From the NCBI GenBank assembly GCA_903826715.1, contig CAIKFN010000156.1, forward strand, positions 1 through 33,116: a DNA stretch of 33,116 bases. Reading direction: 5' to 3'. Every line of letters starts with the position of its first letter. Position 1 is the first letter of the stretch. The notes below the pieces were generated by a model. The model saw only the letters and a list, made by a program, of their open reading frames with translations, was not told the origin of the DNA and ran no database searches. The DNA is from an uncultured Actinomycetes bacterium (lineage in GTDB: Bacteria; Actinomycetota; Acidimicrobiia; Acidimicrobiales; RAAP-2). Of this stretch, positions 15,205-22,562 are shown piece by piece. A program made the position numbers and the translations under genes.

Positions 15205-16493
15205 GACGTCACCCTCCATTCAGCGAATCTGGACGCTCCTACTGCGTCCAAAACTACATGGAGAACAACAGCTTCGTCGGTAATGCTCATATCTATGACT
15301 TCACCTTCACGGTGAGCCATGGCGAGTAAATCACCACGATCAAGCGGAAGATGCAGCGTCATCACTCGGTCTTCGGAACGGATTCGGTCCGCAATTGTGG
15401 CAATTACTTCATCGAGGTTTTCGCTCGTCTTCGCCGATACCCAGACACTTCCCTCGTAGAGCGCAGAAAGTCTCTTCGCCTGCGCATCAGAAACATCAGC
15501 TTTATTGAAAACAAGGAGTTCTGGAACATGGTCTGCTTCAATTTCTTTTAAGACTTCACGCACTGCTGCAATCTGGAGTTCTGCGTCATCAGAAGCTCCG
15601 TCAACAACATGAACTAAGAGGTCAGCCTGCTGTACGGATTTAAGGGTGCTCATGAACGCCTGAATAAGTCCGTGAGGAAGATTAGAAATGAATCCAACTG
15701 TGTCAGTGAAGAGCACGGTTTCTCCACCGGGAAGTTGACGCTGGCGAGTTCGTGGATCAAGTGTCGCAAAGAGTCGGTCCTCTGCAACGACGTCCGCGTC
15801 AGTAAGTACATTGAGCATCGAGGACTTTCCAGCATTGGTGTAGCCAACAAGTGTTACTTCACGGTGACGACCTCGGTCTCTGCCCTGGCGCTGGATGTCT
15901 CTAGTGCGGTCTATTTGTTTGAGTTCGCGTCCAATTGCGTGAATACGGTGAATGAGGCGTCGGCGGTCAACTTCGAGTTGTGTTTCTCCTGGCCCTCTCG
16001 TTCCAATACCACCTGCCTGCTGAGAGAGAGATCCACTGTCTCTACGAAGGCGTGGGAGTCGGTACTGCAGTAGCGCAAGTTCAACTTGTGCCTTTCCTTC
16101 AGGAGTACGCGCATTCTGGGCGAAAATGTCAAGAATCACCGCGGTACGGTCAATGGCCGTGCGGCCGAGAATCTTTTCTAAATTTCGCTGCTGCGCCGGA
16201 GAAAGGTTGTGCTCAAAGACAACGGTGTCTGAGTCAACTGCGAGACAGATTTCGCGAAGCTCCTGAACCTTTCCAGATCCAAGGAACGTTGCAGGATCTG
16301 GTGCATCGCGTCTTTGAACAATGCGCGCAACCACATCTGCTCCAGCAGTATCAACCAACAGAGCAAGTTCATCTAGTTGGCGTTCGAGTTCTTCAGAAGT
16401 AACACCGGGGAAAAGTACCCCTACTAAAACAATGCGCTCTCGAAACGTGCGATCGATAAGCGTGGTTGGAATATACGTCAAGCTTCGAGCCAC
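15201..16493 (-). CDS. hflX: Ribosome-associated GTPase HflX
   Basis: GTPase that binds the 50S subunit and splits stalled or stress-damaged ribosomes. From GTG 16493 it has 430 residues: an N-terminal HflX subdomain with the DPATFLGSGK and LSPAQQRNLE motifs, the GTRGPGETQLEVDRR linker, then the GTPase domain with G1 GYTNAGKS at about 217-224, G3 DTVGF, and G4 as NKAD. The frame stays open to 16664, but those extra 57 codons lie inside dapF. TTG 16481 is an equally serious start: it overlaps the dapF stop as TTGA and has GGAG 11 nt upstream. Confidence 0.93.
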   Translation of the reverse strand: MARSLTYIPTTLIDRTFRERIVLVGVLFPGVTSEELERQLDELALLVDTAGADVVARIVQRRDAPDPATFLGSGKVQELREICLAVDSDTVVFEHNLSPAQQRNLEKILGRTAIDRTAVILDIFAQNARTPEGKAQVELALLQYRLPRLRRDSGSLSQQAGGIGTRGPGETQLEVDRRRLIHRIHAIGRELKQIDRTRDIQRQGRDRGRHREVTLVGYTNAGKSSMLNVLTDADVVAEDRLFATLDPRTRQRQLPGGETVLFTDTVGFISNLPHGLIQAFMSTLKSVQQADLLVHVVDGASDDAELQIAAVREVLKEIEADHVPELLVFNKADVSDAQAKRLSALYEGSVWVSAKTSENLDEVIATIADRIRSEDRVMTLHLPLDRGDLLAMAHREGEVIDMSITDEAVVLHVVLDAVGASRFAEWRVTS

Positions 16494-17245
16494 TCCACAT
16501 TGCCTACGAACTGCACTGGGCCACTTAGTACCGCGTTTGAACCACTTAACTGAACACGAAGGTCTCCACCAGGGTTTGAAATGACGACGTCTTGATCGCA
16601 CTTGCCCAGGCTGTGCGCCACTGCAGCACTTGCGCACGTTCCTGTTCCACAGGCTTGGGTCCAACCAACTCCACGTTCAATAACGCGAAGTGAAAGATGC
16701 TTCTTATCAATGAAACGAATGAACTCAACATTTGCACCGCCAAGTTGCGCGGCAAGATCTGCTGCGAGTGATTCTCTCTCGGCGTCAGACCAAGAATGAT
16801 TATCTTCAACAACTACGTGGGGATTGCCTACGTTTGCGACACCGAGCGTTCCGGGAAGTGCATCTTTAAGAACTACTTGGCCCATATCCACGCTGCCGGT
16901 GCCTGTGTCGCCACTCATGTTGAGTGTGACAGTTTTAACCCCTGCCTGAGTTGAGACTTTGAGCTCATTCCAAGTCGCGTGTGTAGTTCGGTGAACTGCG
17001 CCAGCAAGGCAGCGGATGCCATTTCCAGACATTTCAGCAATAGAACCGTCGGCGTTATAGAGAACCATTGAAACTTCTGATCCAACTTCAGCAAGCAGCA
17101 GTCCATCTGCGCCAATTCCTGTGTGACGATTGCAGACGTCAATTGCACGCTGAGGCGTCCACCACTCGGCAGTGCCCTGTTCAATAACGTCGACAATGAA
17201 ATCATTGCCAGCACCGTGCCATTTTTGTAGAGAACGTAAAGCCAC
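16478..17245 (-). CDS. dapF: Diaminopimelate epimerase (DapF)
   Basis: Converts LL-DAP to meso-DAP, the form used in peptidoglycan and for lysine. From GTG 17245 there are 255 residues starting MALRSLQKWHGAGNDF, the usual N-terminal spacing. The two catalytic cysteines are C79 (SGNGIRC) and C199 (ACGTG). An ATG 24 bases upstream would overlap miaA and has no ribosome site. It sits 4 bases after miaA and before hflX, the conserved actinobacterial order. Confidence 0.95.
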   Translation of the reverse strand: MALRSLQKWHGAGNDFIVDVIEQGTAEWWTPQRAIDVCNRHTGIGADGLLLAEVGSEVSMVLYNADGSIAEMSGNGIRCLAGAVHRTTHATWNELKVSTQAGVKTVTLNMSGDTGTGSVDMGQVVLKDALPGTLGVANVGNPHVVVEDNHSWSDAERESLAADLAAQLGGANVEFIRFIDKKHLSLRVIERGVGWTQACGTGTCASAAVAHSLGKCDQDVVISNPGGDLRVQLSGSNAVLSGPVQFVGNVEWLEA

Positions 17246-17249
17246 TCTT

Positions 17250-18185
17250 CTAGTCTCGCACGAACCCATCAGAGGTTGTCAACACCTCTCGAAGCCGTTT
17301 TGCAGCGTCTCTAGGCTCTGCGAACCACTCAATGCGAGGGTCTCGGTTAAACCATGAGCGCTGGCGACGAGCGAGTCTGCGCGACTGGGTGATTGCATCA
17401 ACAACACACTCTTCAAGAGGCTGGCCATCTTCAATGTGGCGAAGTAGTTCACGGTAGCCAACCGCTTGGCGAGCAGTTCGAGACATGCCTGCGGGACTAC
17501 TTGCCAGTGAACGCACTTCTTCTAATAGACCTTGTTCCATCCAGGACCGAAAGCGCACTTCAATTCGAGTGCTCAGTAGCTCAATGTCAGGACTGAGCCC
17601 TACTTGAACAACTCGCACGGGTCCGTATTCACGCAGTCCAGATCCGAATGAAGAAAATGGTTTTCCACTTCCTAGTGTGACTTCTAGCGCTCTAGTAATT
17701 CTTCGTTCGTTGTTTGATTCCATTCGACTTGCTGCGAGTGGATCAAGTTCTTGAAGTTGCTTGTAGAGAGCATCGAGCTCAGACTTTGCCCGTTCATCGA
17801 GCTCAGCTCGAACGGAAGGAAACTGACCTGGAATATCTAGGTTGTCAAGAACTGCTCGGCCGTAAAGTCCCGTGCCTCCTACATAGAGCACTGCCCCGCC
17901 GAGATTTCTCACCATGTCAGAAGCATCACGTGCTTCTGATTGGAACTGAGCAACATTGAACTCATCATTTGGCTCAATGAGATCAATCAAGTGATACGGA
18001 ACTTCTTTTTGTTCCTGCTTAGTAGGTTTTGCAGTTCCAATATCCATGCCCTTGTAGACAGTCATTGCATCAACGCAGAGAATCTCCACATCACCCATCT
18101 CAAGAGCAAGCTCGTGTGAGAGAGCTGATTTTCCAGACGCGGTTGGCCCAACGAGCGCGACAGCCATGCCGCCATGGTTCATCAT
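17250..18185 (-). CDS. miaA: tRNA dimethylallyltransferase (MiaA)
   Basis: Adds the dimethylallyl group to A37 of tRNAs reading UNN codons. The P-loop GPTASGKS is at 13-20; DAMTVYKGMDIGTAKP is the catalytic segment and VGGTGLYGRA and RQAVGYRELL are conserved. ATG overlaps the miaB stop (ATGA); the next codon is also ATG. Its product is the substrate for MiaB, encoded just upstream, so the two form one modification pathway. Length of 311 is typical. Confidence 0.96.
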   Translation of the reverse strand: MMNHGGMAVALVGPTASGKSALSHELALEMGDVEILCVDAMTVYKGMDIGTAKPTKQEQKEVPYHLIDLIEPNDEFNVAQFQSEARDASDMVRNLGGAVLYVGGTGLYGRAVLDNLDIPGQFPSVRAELDERAKSELDALYKQLQELDPLAASRMESNNERRITRALEVTLGSGKPFSSFGSGLREYGPVRVVQVGLSPDIELLSTRIEVRFRSWMEQGLLEEVRSLASSPAGMSRTARQAVGYRELLRHIEDGQPLEECVVDAITQSRRLARRQRSWFNRDPRIEWFAEPRDAAKRLREVLTTSDGFVRD

Positions 18186-19576
18186 GAGACGTGAAGTGGA
18201 ATTCTTACTTTGTGCTTCGGTGCTCGTAGAACAGAAACGAGTTCACCTTTTAAGTGATACGGAGCAGCCTTAAGAAGCTTCACAGTGACCAGTGAACCGG
18301 CACGGACAGGCTCATTAGTAACTGGGAAGTGGACGAGCTTGCCTTGACGAGTGCGCCCAGAAAGAACTTGATCGTTTCTGCGCGACGGTCCTTCAACCAG
18401 CACCTCTTCAGTGTTGCCAACACGAGCCTGATGCTTCTCGAGCGCAGAACGGTTAAGCACTTCCTTCAAGCGATCGAATCTTTCAGCAACTATCTCGTCT
18501 TCGATGAACTCAGACTGCATTTCTGCAGCTCTAGTTCCTTCTCGAGCAGAGAAAATAAATGTGTAGGCAGCGTCAAAGTGCGCTTCGGCGACCGCTGCGA
18601 GTGTTTCTTCAAATTCAGCTTCAGTTTCACCAGGGAATCCAACAATGATGTCGGTGGTTATTGCGAGATCGTCAATTGCAGCCCTAGCGGCGTTGAGCTT
18701 CTCCATGTAGCGCTCGATGGTGTATCCGCGCCTCATAGAGCTGAGAACACGATTAGATCCCGACTGGAGCGGTAGGTGTAGCTGGTTGCATACCGCTTTT
18801 GTTTCGAGCATTGCCCGAATAGTGTCGTCACGGAAGTCCTTGGGGTGAGGGCTGGTGAACCTGATTCGCTCAATGCCATCAATGGTTCCAAGTTCACGAA
18901 GCAGGTCTGAGAAAAGCGGACTACGTCCAGTGATGTCGCGTCCATATGAGTTGACATTTTGGCCGAGAACCGTAATTTCAGTCACGCCTGAAGCGGCAAG
19001 CATTGTTGCTTCTTGCATAATGTCTTCAACTAATCGGCTCACTTCAACACCACGGACCGAGGGCACAATGCAGTACGCACACGTGTTGTCACATCCAGTC
19101 TGGATAGTCACCCACGCCGCGAACGGAAGTTCACGAACTGCGTAAAGAGCTGGAGCCATGTCCTTATGCGCTTCAGGGTCTGGTGCGTCAAGTATTTCAA
19201 TCTGCGGGCCGTCGGTTAATGCTTTCTTCAAGAGTCCTGGAGCTGAAGTTAGATTGTGAGTTCCAAAGACAACATCGACCCAGTTGGCACGGCGCAGAAT
19301 GTCGTCACGGTCTTTTTGAGCCATGCACCCACCTACCGCAATCTGCATCTCAGGATGAGCTTTTTTGTAGTCCTTCAACTCGCCAAGCGCACTGTAAAGG
19401 CGAAGGTCAGCATTTTCTCGAATGGTGCACGTATTGAAAATCACGACGTCCGCAATTGAATCTTTTTCTGCAGGAACCAGTCCATCTGCAACCATTAAGC
19501 CCGCGAGACGTTCAGAGTCATGCTCGTTCATCTGGCATCCAAAGGTGCGAATAGCAAAAGTTTTGGGCGTTCCCAC
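18182..19576 (-). CDS. miaB: tRNA-2-methylthio-N6-dimethylallyladenosine synthase (MiaB)
   Basis: Radical-SAM methylthiotransferase acting on i6A37. The N-terminal UPF0004 domain binds a cluster through C14, C50 and C84; the radical-SAM motif is C162-x3-C166-x2-C169 (CDNTCAYC); a TRAM domain forms the C-terminus. The 464 residues match the family. The start is GTG 19576, inside a small GC-rich hairpin (19565-19580), with TAGGCT 7 nt upstream. It is 10 bases downstream of the EamA exporter gene. Confidence 0.96.
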   Translation of the reverse strand: MGTPKTFAIRTFGCQMNEHDSERLAGLMVADGLVPAEKDSIADVVIFNTCTIRENADLRLYSALGELKDYKKAHPEMQIAVGGCMAQKDRDDILRRANWVDVVFGTHNLTSAPGLLKKALTDGPQIEILDAPDPEAHKDMAPALYAVRELPFAAWVTIQTGCDNTCAYCIVPSVRGVEVSRLVEDIMQEATMLAASGVTEITVLGQNVNSYGRDITGRSPLFSDLLRELGTIDGIERIRFTSPHPKDFRDDTIRAMLETKAVCNQLHLPLQSGSNRVLSSMRRGYTIERYMEKLNAARAAIDDLAITTDIIVGFPGETEAEFEETLAAVAEAHFDAAYTFIFSAREGTRAAEMQSEFIEDEIVAERFDRLKEVLNRSALEKHQARVGNTEEVLVEGPSRRNDQVLSGRTRQGKLVHFPVTNEPVRAGSLVTVKLLKAAPYHLKGELVSVLRAPKHKVRIPLHVS

Positions 19577-19580
19577 GCCC
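19565..19580 (-). promoter_or_regulatory. GC-rich 6-bp hairpin over the miaB start codon
   Basis: GGGCGT (19565-19570) is the inverted repeat of ACGCCC (19575-19580) with a 4-base loop. The GTG start (19574-19576) sits at the loop-stem junction, so the fold could limit translation initiation. Confidence 0.35.
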
Positions 19581-19583
19581 TCT

Positions 19584-19589
19584 AGCCTA
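19584..19589 (-). promoter_or_regulatory. Candidate -10 of a leaderless miaB promoter
   Basis: TAGGCT (TANNNT, minus strand) ends 7 nt before the miaB GTG and contains the TAG stop of the upstream exporter gene. A leaderless transcript would omit the left arm of the start-codon hairpin. Confidence 0.35.
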
Positions 19590-20468
19590 CTCAGCGGCTA
19601 ATAATTCTTTTCGTGCCTCTCGAAAGGTAACGCCAACACCAGCAGACACAATAAGGACTAATCCAAGGATGTCCAGGGCAGTTATTTTTTCAGACAGCAA
19701 AATAACGCCAATCATGAACGCGAGCGCTGGGTCGAGTGACATCATCACTCCGGCAGTAGCTGGTTTTACACGTCTAAAGGCCAAGAGCTCTGCTCCAAAT
19801 CCGAACACAATTGACATGGTCGCCACTATCAGCATTCGAGCACTCAAGTAAGGCTGTGACAACAATGTGTGTGCAGATCCAACAATAAATGGAAGACAAA
19901 AAATTGTTGAGATCGACATTGAAACAGCAAGACCTTCAAAGCCAAGTGTTTGTCCGCCCATTCGGTGTGACGCCAATATGTACGATGCCCAGCCGAGCCC
20001 AGCACCAACAGCGAAAACTGCACCAGCAAATGTCACTCCACCACCAGGGTGAGACAAGCAAACAACTCCTACTCCTCCAAGAAGAATGAGTAGAAACTGA
20101 TTCCATGATCTTTTGCCAAGTGCGGCAACTAAAAATGGACCTGTAATAAATTCAATACATACTGCACTACCTAGCGGAATTCTTTCGATTGCTTGGTAGA
20201 ACGCCTGATTCATAAATGCAGTAACAAATCCAAAGATCAATGCTGTGATCCATTGTTCTTTTGTCCATTTCCTCAAATTTGGTCGTGAAATTGCGAGCAA
20301 AACAATTGCGCCAAATGCAAAGCGCCAACCGCTCGAAGCGGCAGGGCCAATAGCTCTAAAAATAGGTTGAATAATTGCAACAGACCAAGGAATCAGTGTC
20401 GCCCCGGTCATTAGAAGCGCTAGCCCCTCGAATGTATTTCGTTTTTGACTCTTTGTGTGAAGGCTCAA
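19587..20468 (-). CDS. EamA-family (RhtA-like) exporter, possibly threonine/homoserine
   Basis: A 293-residue drug/metabolite-superfamily transporter with about ten helices in two EamA repeats (second repeat from about residue 147). Conserved repeat-end segments are visible, for example AFYQAIERIPLGSAVCIEFITGP and LLAFRRVKPATAGVMMSLDPALAFMIG. Length and these motifs resemble RhtA, the E. coli threonine and homoserine exporter. TTG start overlaps the thrB stop (TTGA), so it is made together with homoserine kinase, which supports but does not prove that substrate. Confidence 0.8.
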   Translation of the reverse strand: MSLHTKSQKRNTFEGLALLMTGATLIPWSVAIIQPIFRAIGPAASSGWRFAFGAIVLLAISRPNLRKWTKEQWITALIFGFVTAFMNQAFYQAIERIPLGSAVCIEFITGPFLVAALGKRSWNQFLLILLGGVGVVCLSHPGGGVTFAGAVFAVGAGLGWASYILASHRMGGQTLGFEGLAVSMSISTIFCLPFIVGSAHTLLSQPYLSARMLIVATMSIVFGFGAELLAFRRVKPATAGVMMSLDPALAFMIGVILLSEKITALDILGLVLIVSAGVGVTFREARKELLAAE

Positions 20469-21313
20469 CGAGTTTCCAGGCCAGTACGATCAGCGTTAAG
20501 AGTAAGCACTTGTCCTGGAATCGAGTTCATCTGAAGGAACTCATTCGCAGCTTTGGCGATTCCGGGTGCATTTTTTTGAGTACTGAGACCCAACATGGTT
20601 GAACCTGCCCCCGACCAACACGAAGCCGCGGCACCCGCATCACGAAGTGCTTGTAGCAACGGGGCGGCAAATGGGAGAAGTGGCATTCGGTACGGCTGGT
20701 GAAGATAGTCATCCATTGCAGATGAAACAAAATCCTGATGATTAGCAAGCCCCGCAATCAGAAGGCCTAGTGAATTGAGATTATGAACCGCATCAGCAAA
20801 TGGGACTTGCTTCGGAAGTACTCGCCGAGCATCAGCAGTTGCCAACTCTTCATCGGGAATAACAACCACAAAGCGCCACTCATTATCAAGTTGCAACGGC
20901 CGAGCAACGATAGATCCATCTTTTTCTAGATTTGCAACAACCAGTCCACCAAGTAGTGACGCGGCGGCATTCTCTGCGTGACCATCAATCTTGGTGGCGA
21001 TGCCAAGAACATCATTCGATCCTGCCGCAGAAGCAGCCGCCAGCGCTAACGAAGCTGAGGATCCAAGTCCCCTTGACAGTGGAATTCCTGACTTTACGTG
21101 CATCTTGTAGTTGGAGTGTCCAAGAACTTGTGTGGCGATTTGTGCAGCCATATGATTCTCGTCGTCAAATAGTCCAGCACCGTAGCCTTCCGACGAGATT
21201 TCAAAAGAATCACTCGGCTCAATTGATACCTCTATATAGAGCTCAAGGGCAACCGCCAGCGCATCGAACCCTGGGCCTAGGTTGGCTGATGAGGCTGGAA
21301 CGCGTGCGAGCAT
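20465..21313 (-). CDS. thrB: Homoserine kinase (ThrB)
   Basis: GHMP-family kinase phosphorylating homoserine in threonine synthesis. The N-terminal PASSANLGPGFDALAVAL is diagnostic, and the ATP-binding GHMP motif is at 78-89 (PLSRGLGSSASL). 282 residues, slightly short for the family. ATG 21313 has no ribosome site; TACGCT lies exactly 6 nt upstream. It begins 4 bases after the carboxypeptidase stop. thrA/hom and thrC are not in the window. Confidence 0.93.
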   Translation of the reverse strand: MLARVPASSANLGPGFDALAVALELYIEVSIEPSDSFEISSEGYGAGLFDDENHMAAQIATQVLGHSNYKMHVKSGIPLSRGLGSSASLALAAASAAGSNDVLGIATKIDGHAENAAASLLGGLVVANLEKDGSIVARPLQLDNEWRFVVVIPDEELATADARRVLPKQVPFADAVHNLNSLGLLIAGLANHQDFVSSAMDDYLHQPYRMPLLPFAAPLLQALRDAGAAASCWSGAGSTMLGLSTQKNAPGIAKAANEFLQMNSIPGQVLTLNADRTGLETR

Positions 21314-21317
21314 GTAT

Positions 21318-22559
21318 CTAGCGTAGGCGTTGCCAGAGCGATGGTGGAGTTGCGCTCTTTTGGGCAGTAAGTGGTATTCGGTACTTTTTTACCCCATTAA
21401 CAATTAGCCAAGCCACAACATCACCCTTATGAATACTTTTGGTCAACTGTTTTATTTGAAGTTTCATGGGCAAAGTTGGCGAAGTTGAGGACCAGAGAAC
21501 TGTTGTTTTCTTGGCGACCCCAAATGATGTCGTGTGGTTACCCCAACCAATAATGCCAACAGAACTATTTTTTAGAAATGTGTAGTGAGCATCCGCCGCT
21601 ACTGAAGCAACGACTGAGTTATCTAGAGCCAATGCGGCCTCACCCGCAGGAGTTAATAAGTCGCCACCCTGCATGCCTAGTACTACTGCATAGGCAATCT
21701 GGGGTTGACTATTAACTATAAATGACATCGCCATCACATCACATCCACCTGCTTCAGTCGTTCTACCCGACTTAACTCCAATAACGTTGTTCGTACCCAC
21801 AAATGGTGTGAACGTTCCAACACTTCCGGCGACAGGAAGTACGACATTTTGTTGAATAACTATCGAACGCACGAGCGGTGACTTCATAATTTCAGCTGCG
21901 AGTTGTGCTTGATCTTGTGCTGTAGAAACAGATCCCGATCCGAATCCAGAAACGTCTACGTAATGAGTGCTCGAGAGTCCAAGAATTGTCGCATCTTCAT
22001 TCATTGTTGTCACAAATTTGTCTACAGAGCCAGAGACCATATTCGCCAGCAGAACTGCATAGTTGCTCGCAGAGTGAACTAAAAGTCCCGCTAGCAGATC
22101 GCGCTCACAGACCTTCTCTCCCTCGATCACATACGCACTTGACTGACCTTGAGCTTTCATTTCTTCATACGTCACGACGTCAGCTCTAGAGATGACCACA
22201 CATGGGCCAGAGTCTGATGAAGTTGCTGCAGGATAGCCAAGAGGGTCTGCGGCTAAGACAACATACGTAGTCATCATTTTTGTAAGGCTGGCAATTGGGC
22301 GAACTTGATCATTATGTGACTCGAGCACACCCATTGAAGGAACATCAATTGCAGCGCTACCGATACCTGGCCACGCGTATGGAACTTTCGTGGCCGGCAA
22401 ACTCGATGTAATCGACATTAAAGACAACGATGCCTCTGCAGGCTTATTTAAAAGCGGCAATTGCATCGAAACAATTATTCCTGTGGCGACAGTTGCTCCA
22501 ATTAGCAGAGAACCAAACCTTATGAATAAGCCACTAAGGGCAGGATGCTTTACTGACAC
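21318..22559 (-). CDS. D-alanyl-D-alanine carboxypeptidase, S11 family
   Basis: A membrane-anchored penicillin-binding protein expected to trim the terminal D-Ala of stem peptides. An N-terminal helix is at about 11-32. Catalytic SxxK is S91-L-T-K94 (PIASLTKMMT). The second motif, normally SxN, aligns to S163-A-S165 (HSASNYA), with Ser where Asn is expected. The third motif is KSG (GVKSGRTTEAGG) instead of KTG, a common variant. A C-terminal beta domain follows. GTG start 3 bases after the ftsK stop. Removing D-Ala makes tetrapeptides, the donors needed by the L,D-transpeptidase in this window. Confidence 0.87.
   Translation of the reverse strand: MSVKHPALSGLFIRFGSLLIGATVATGIIVSMQLPLLNKPAEASLSLMSITSSLPATKVPYAWPGIGSAAIDVPSMGVLESHNDQVRPIASLTKMMTTYVVLAADPLGYPAATSSDSGPCVVISRADVVTYEEMKAQGQSSAYVIEGEKVCERDLLAGLLVHSASNYAVLLANMVSGSVDKFVTTMNEDATILGLSSTHYVDVSGFGSGSVSTAQDQAQLAAEIMKSPLVRSIVIQQNVVLPVAGSVGTFTPFVGTNNVIGVKSGRTTEAGGCDVMAMSFIVNSQPQIAYAVVLGMQGGDLLTPAGEAALALDNSVVASVAADAHYTFLKNSSVGIIGWGNHTTSFGVAKKTTVLWSSTSPTLPMKLQIKQLTKSIHKGDVVAWLIVNGVKKYRIPLTAQKSATPPSLWQRLR
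21320..21325 (-). promoter_or_regulatory. Candidate -10 of a leaderless thrB promoter
   Basis: TACGCT (TANNNT, minus strand) ends exactly 6 nt before the thrB ATG. It overlaps the 3' end of the upstream carboxypeptidase gene. Confidence 0.45.
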
Positions 22560-22562
22560 GGC

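Noticed and set aside
16494..16664. 57-residue N-terminal extension of HflX
   Set aside because: It lies fully inside dapF in another frame and has no HflX-like sequence.
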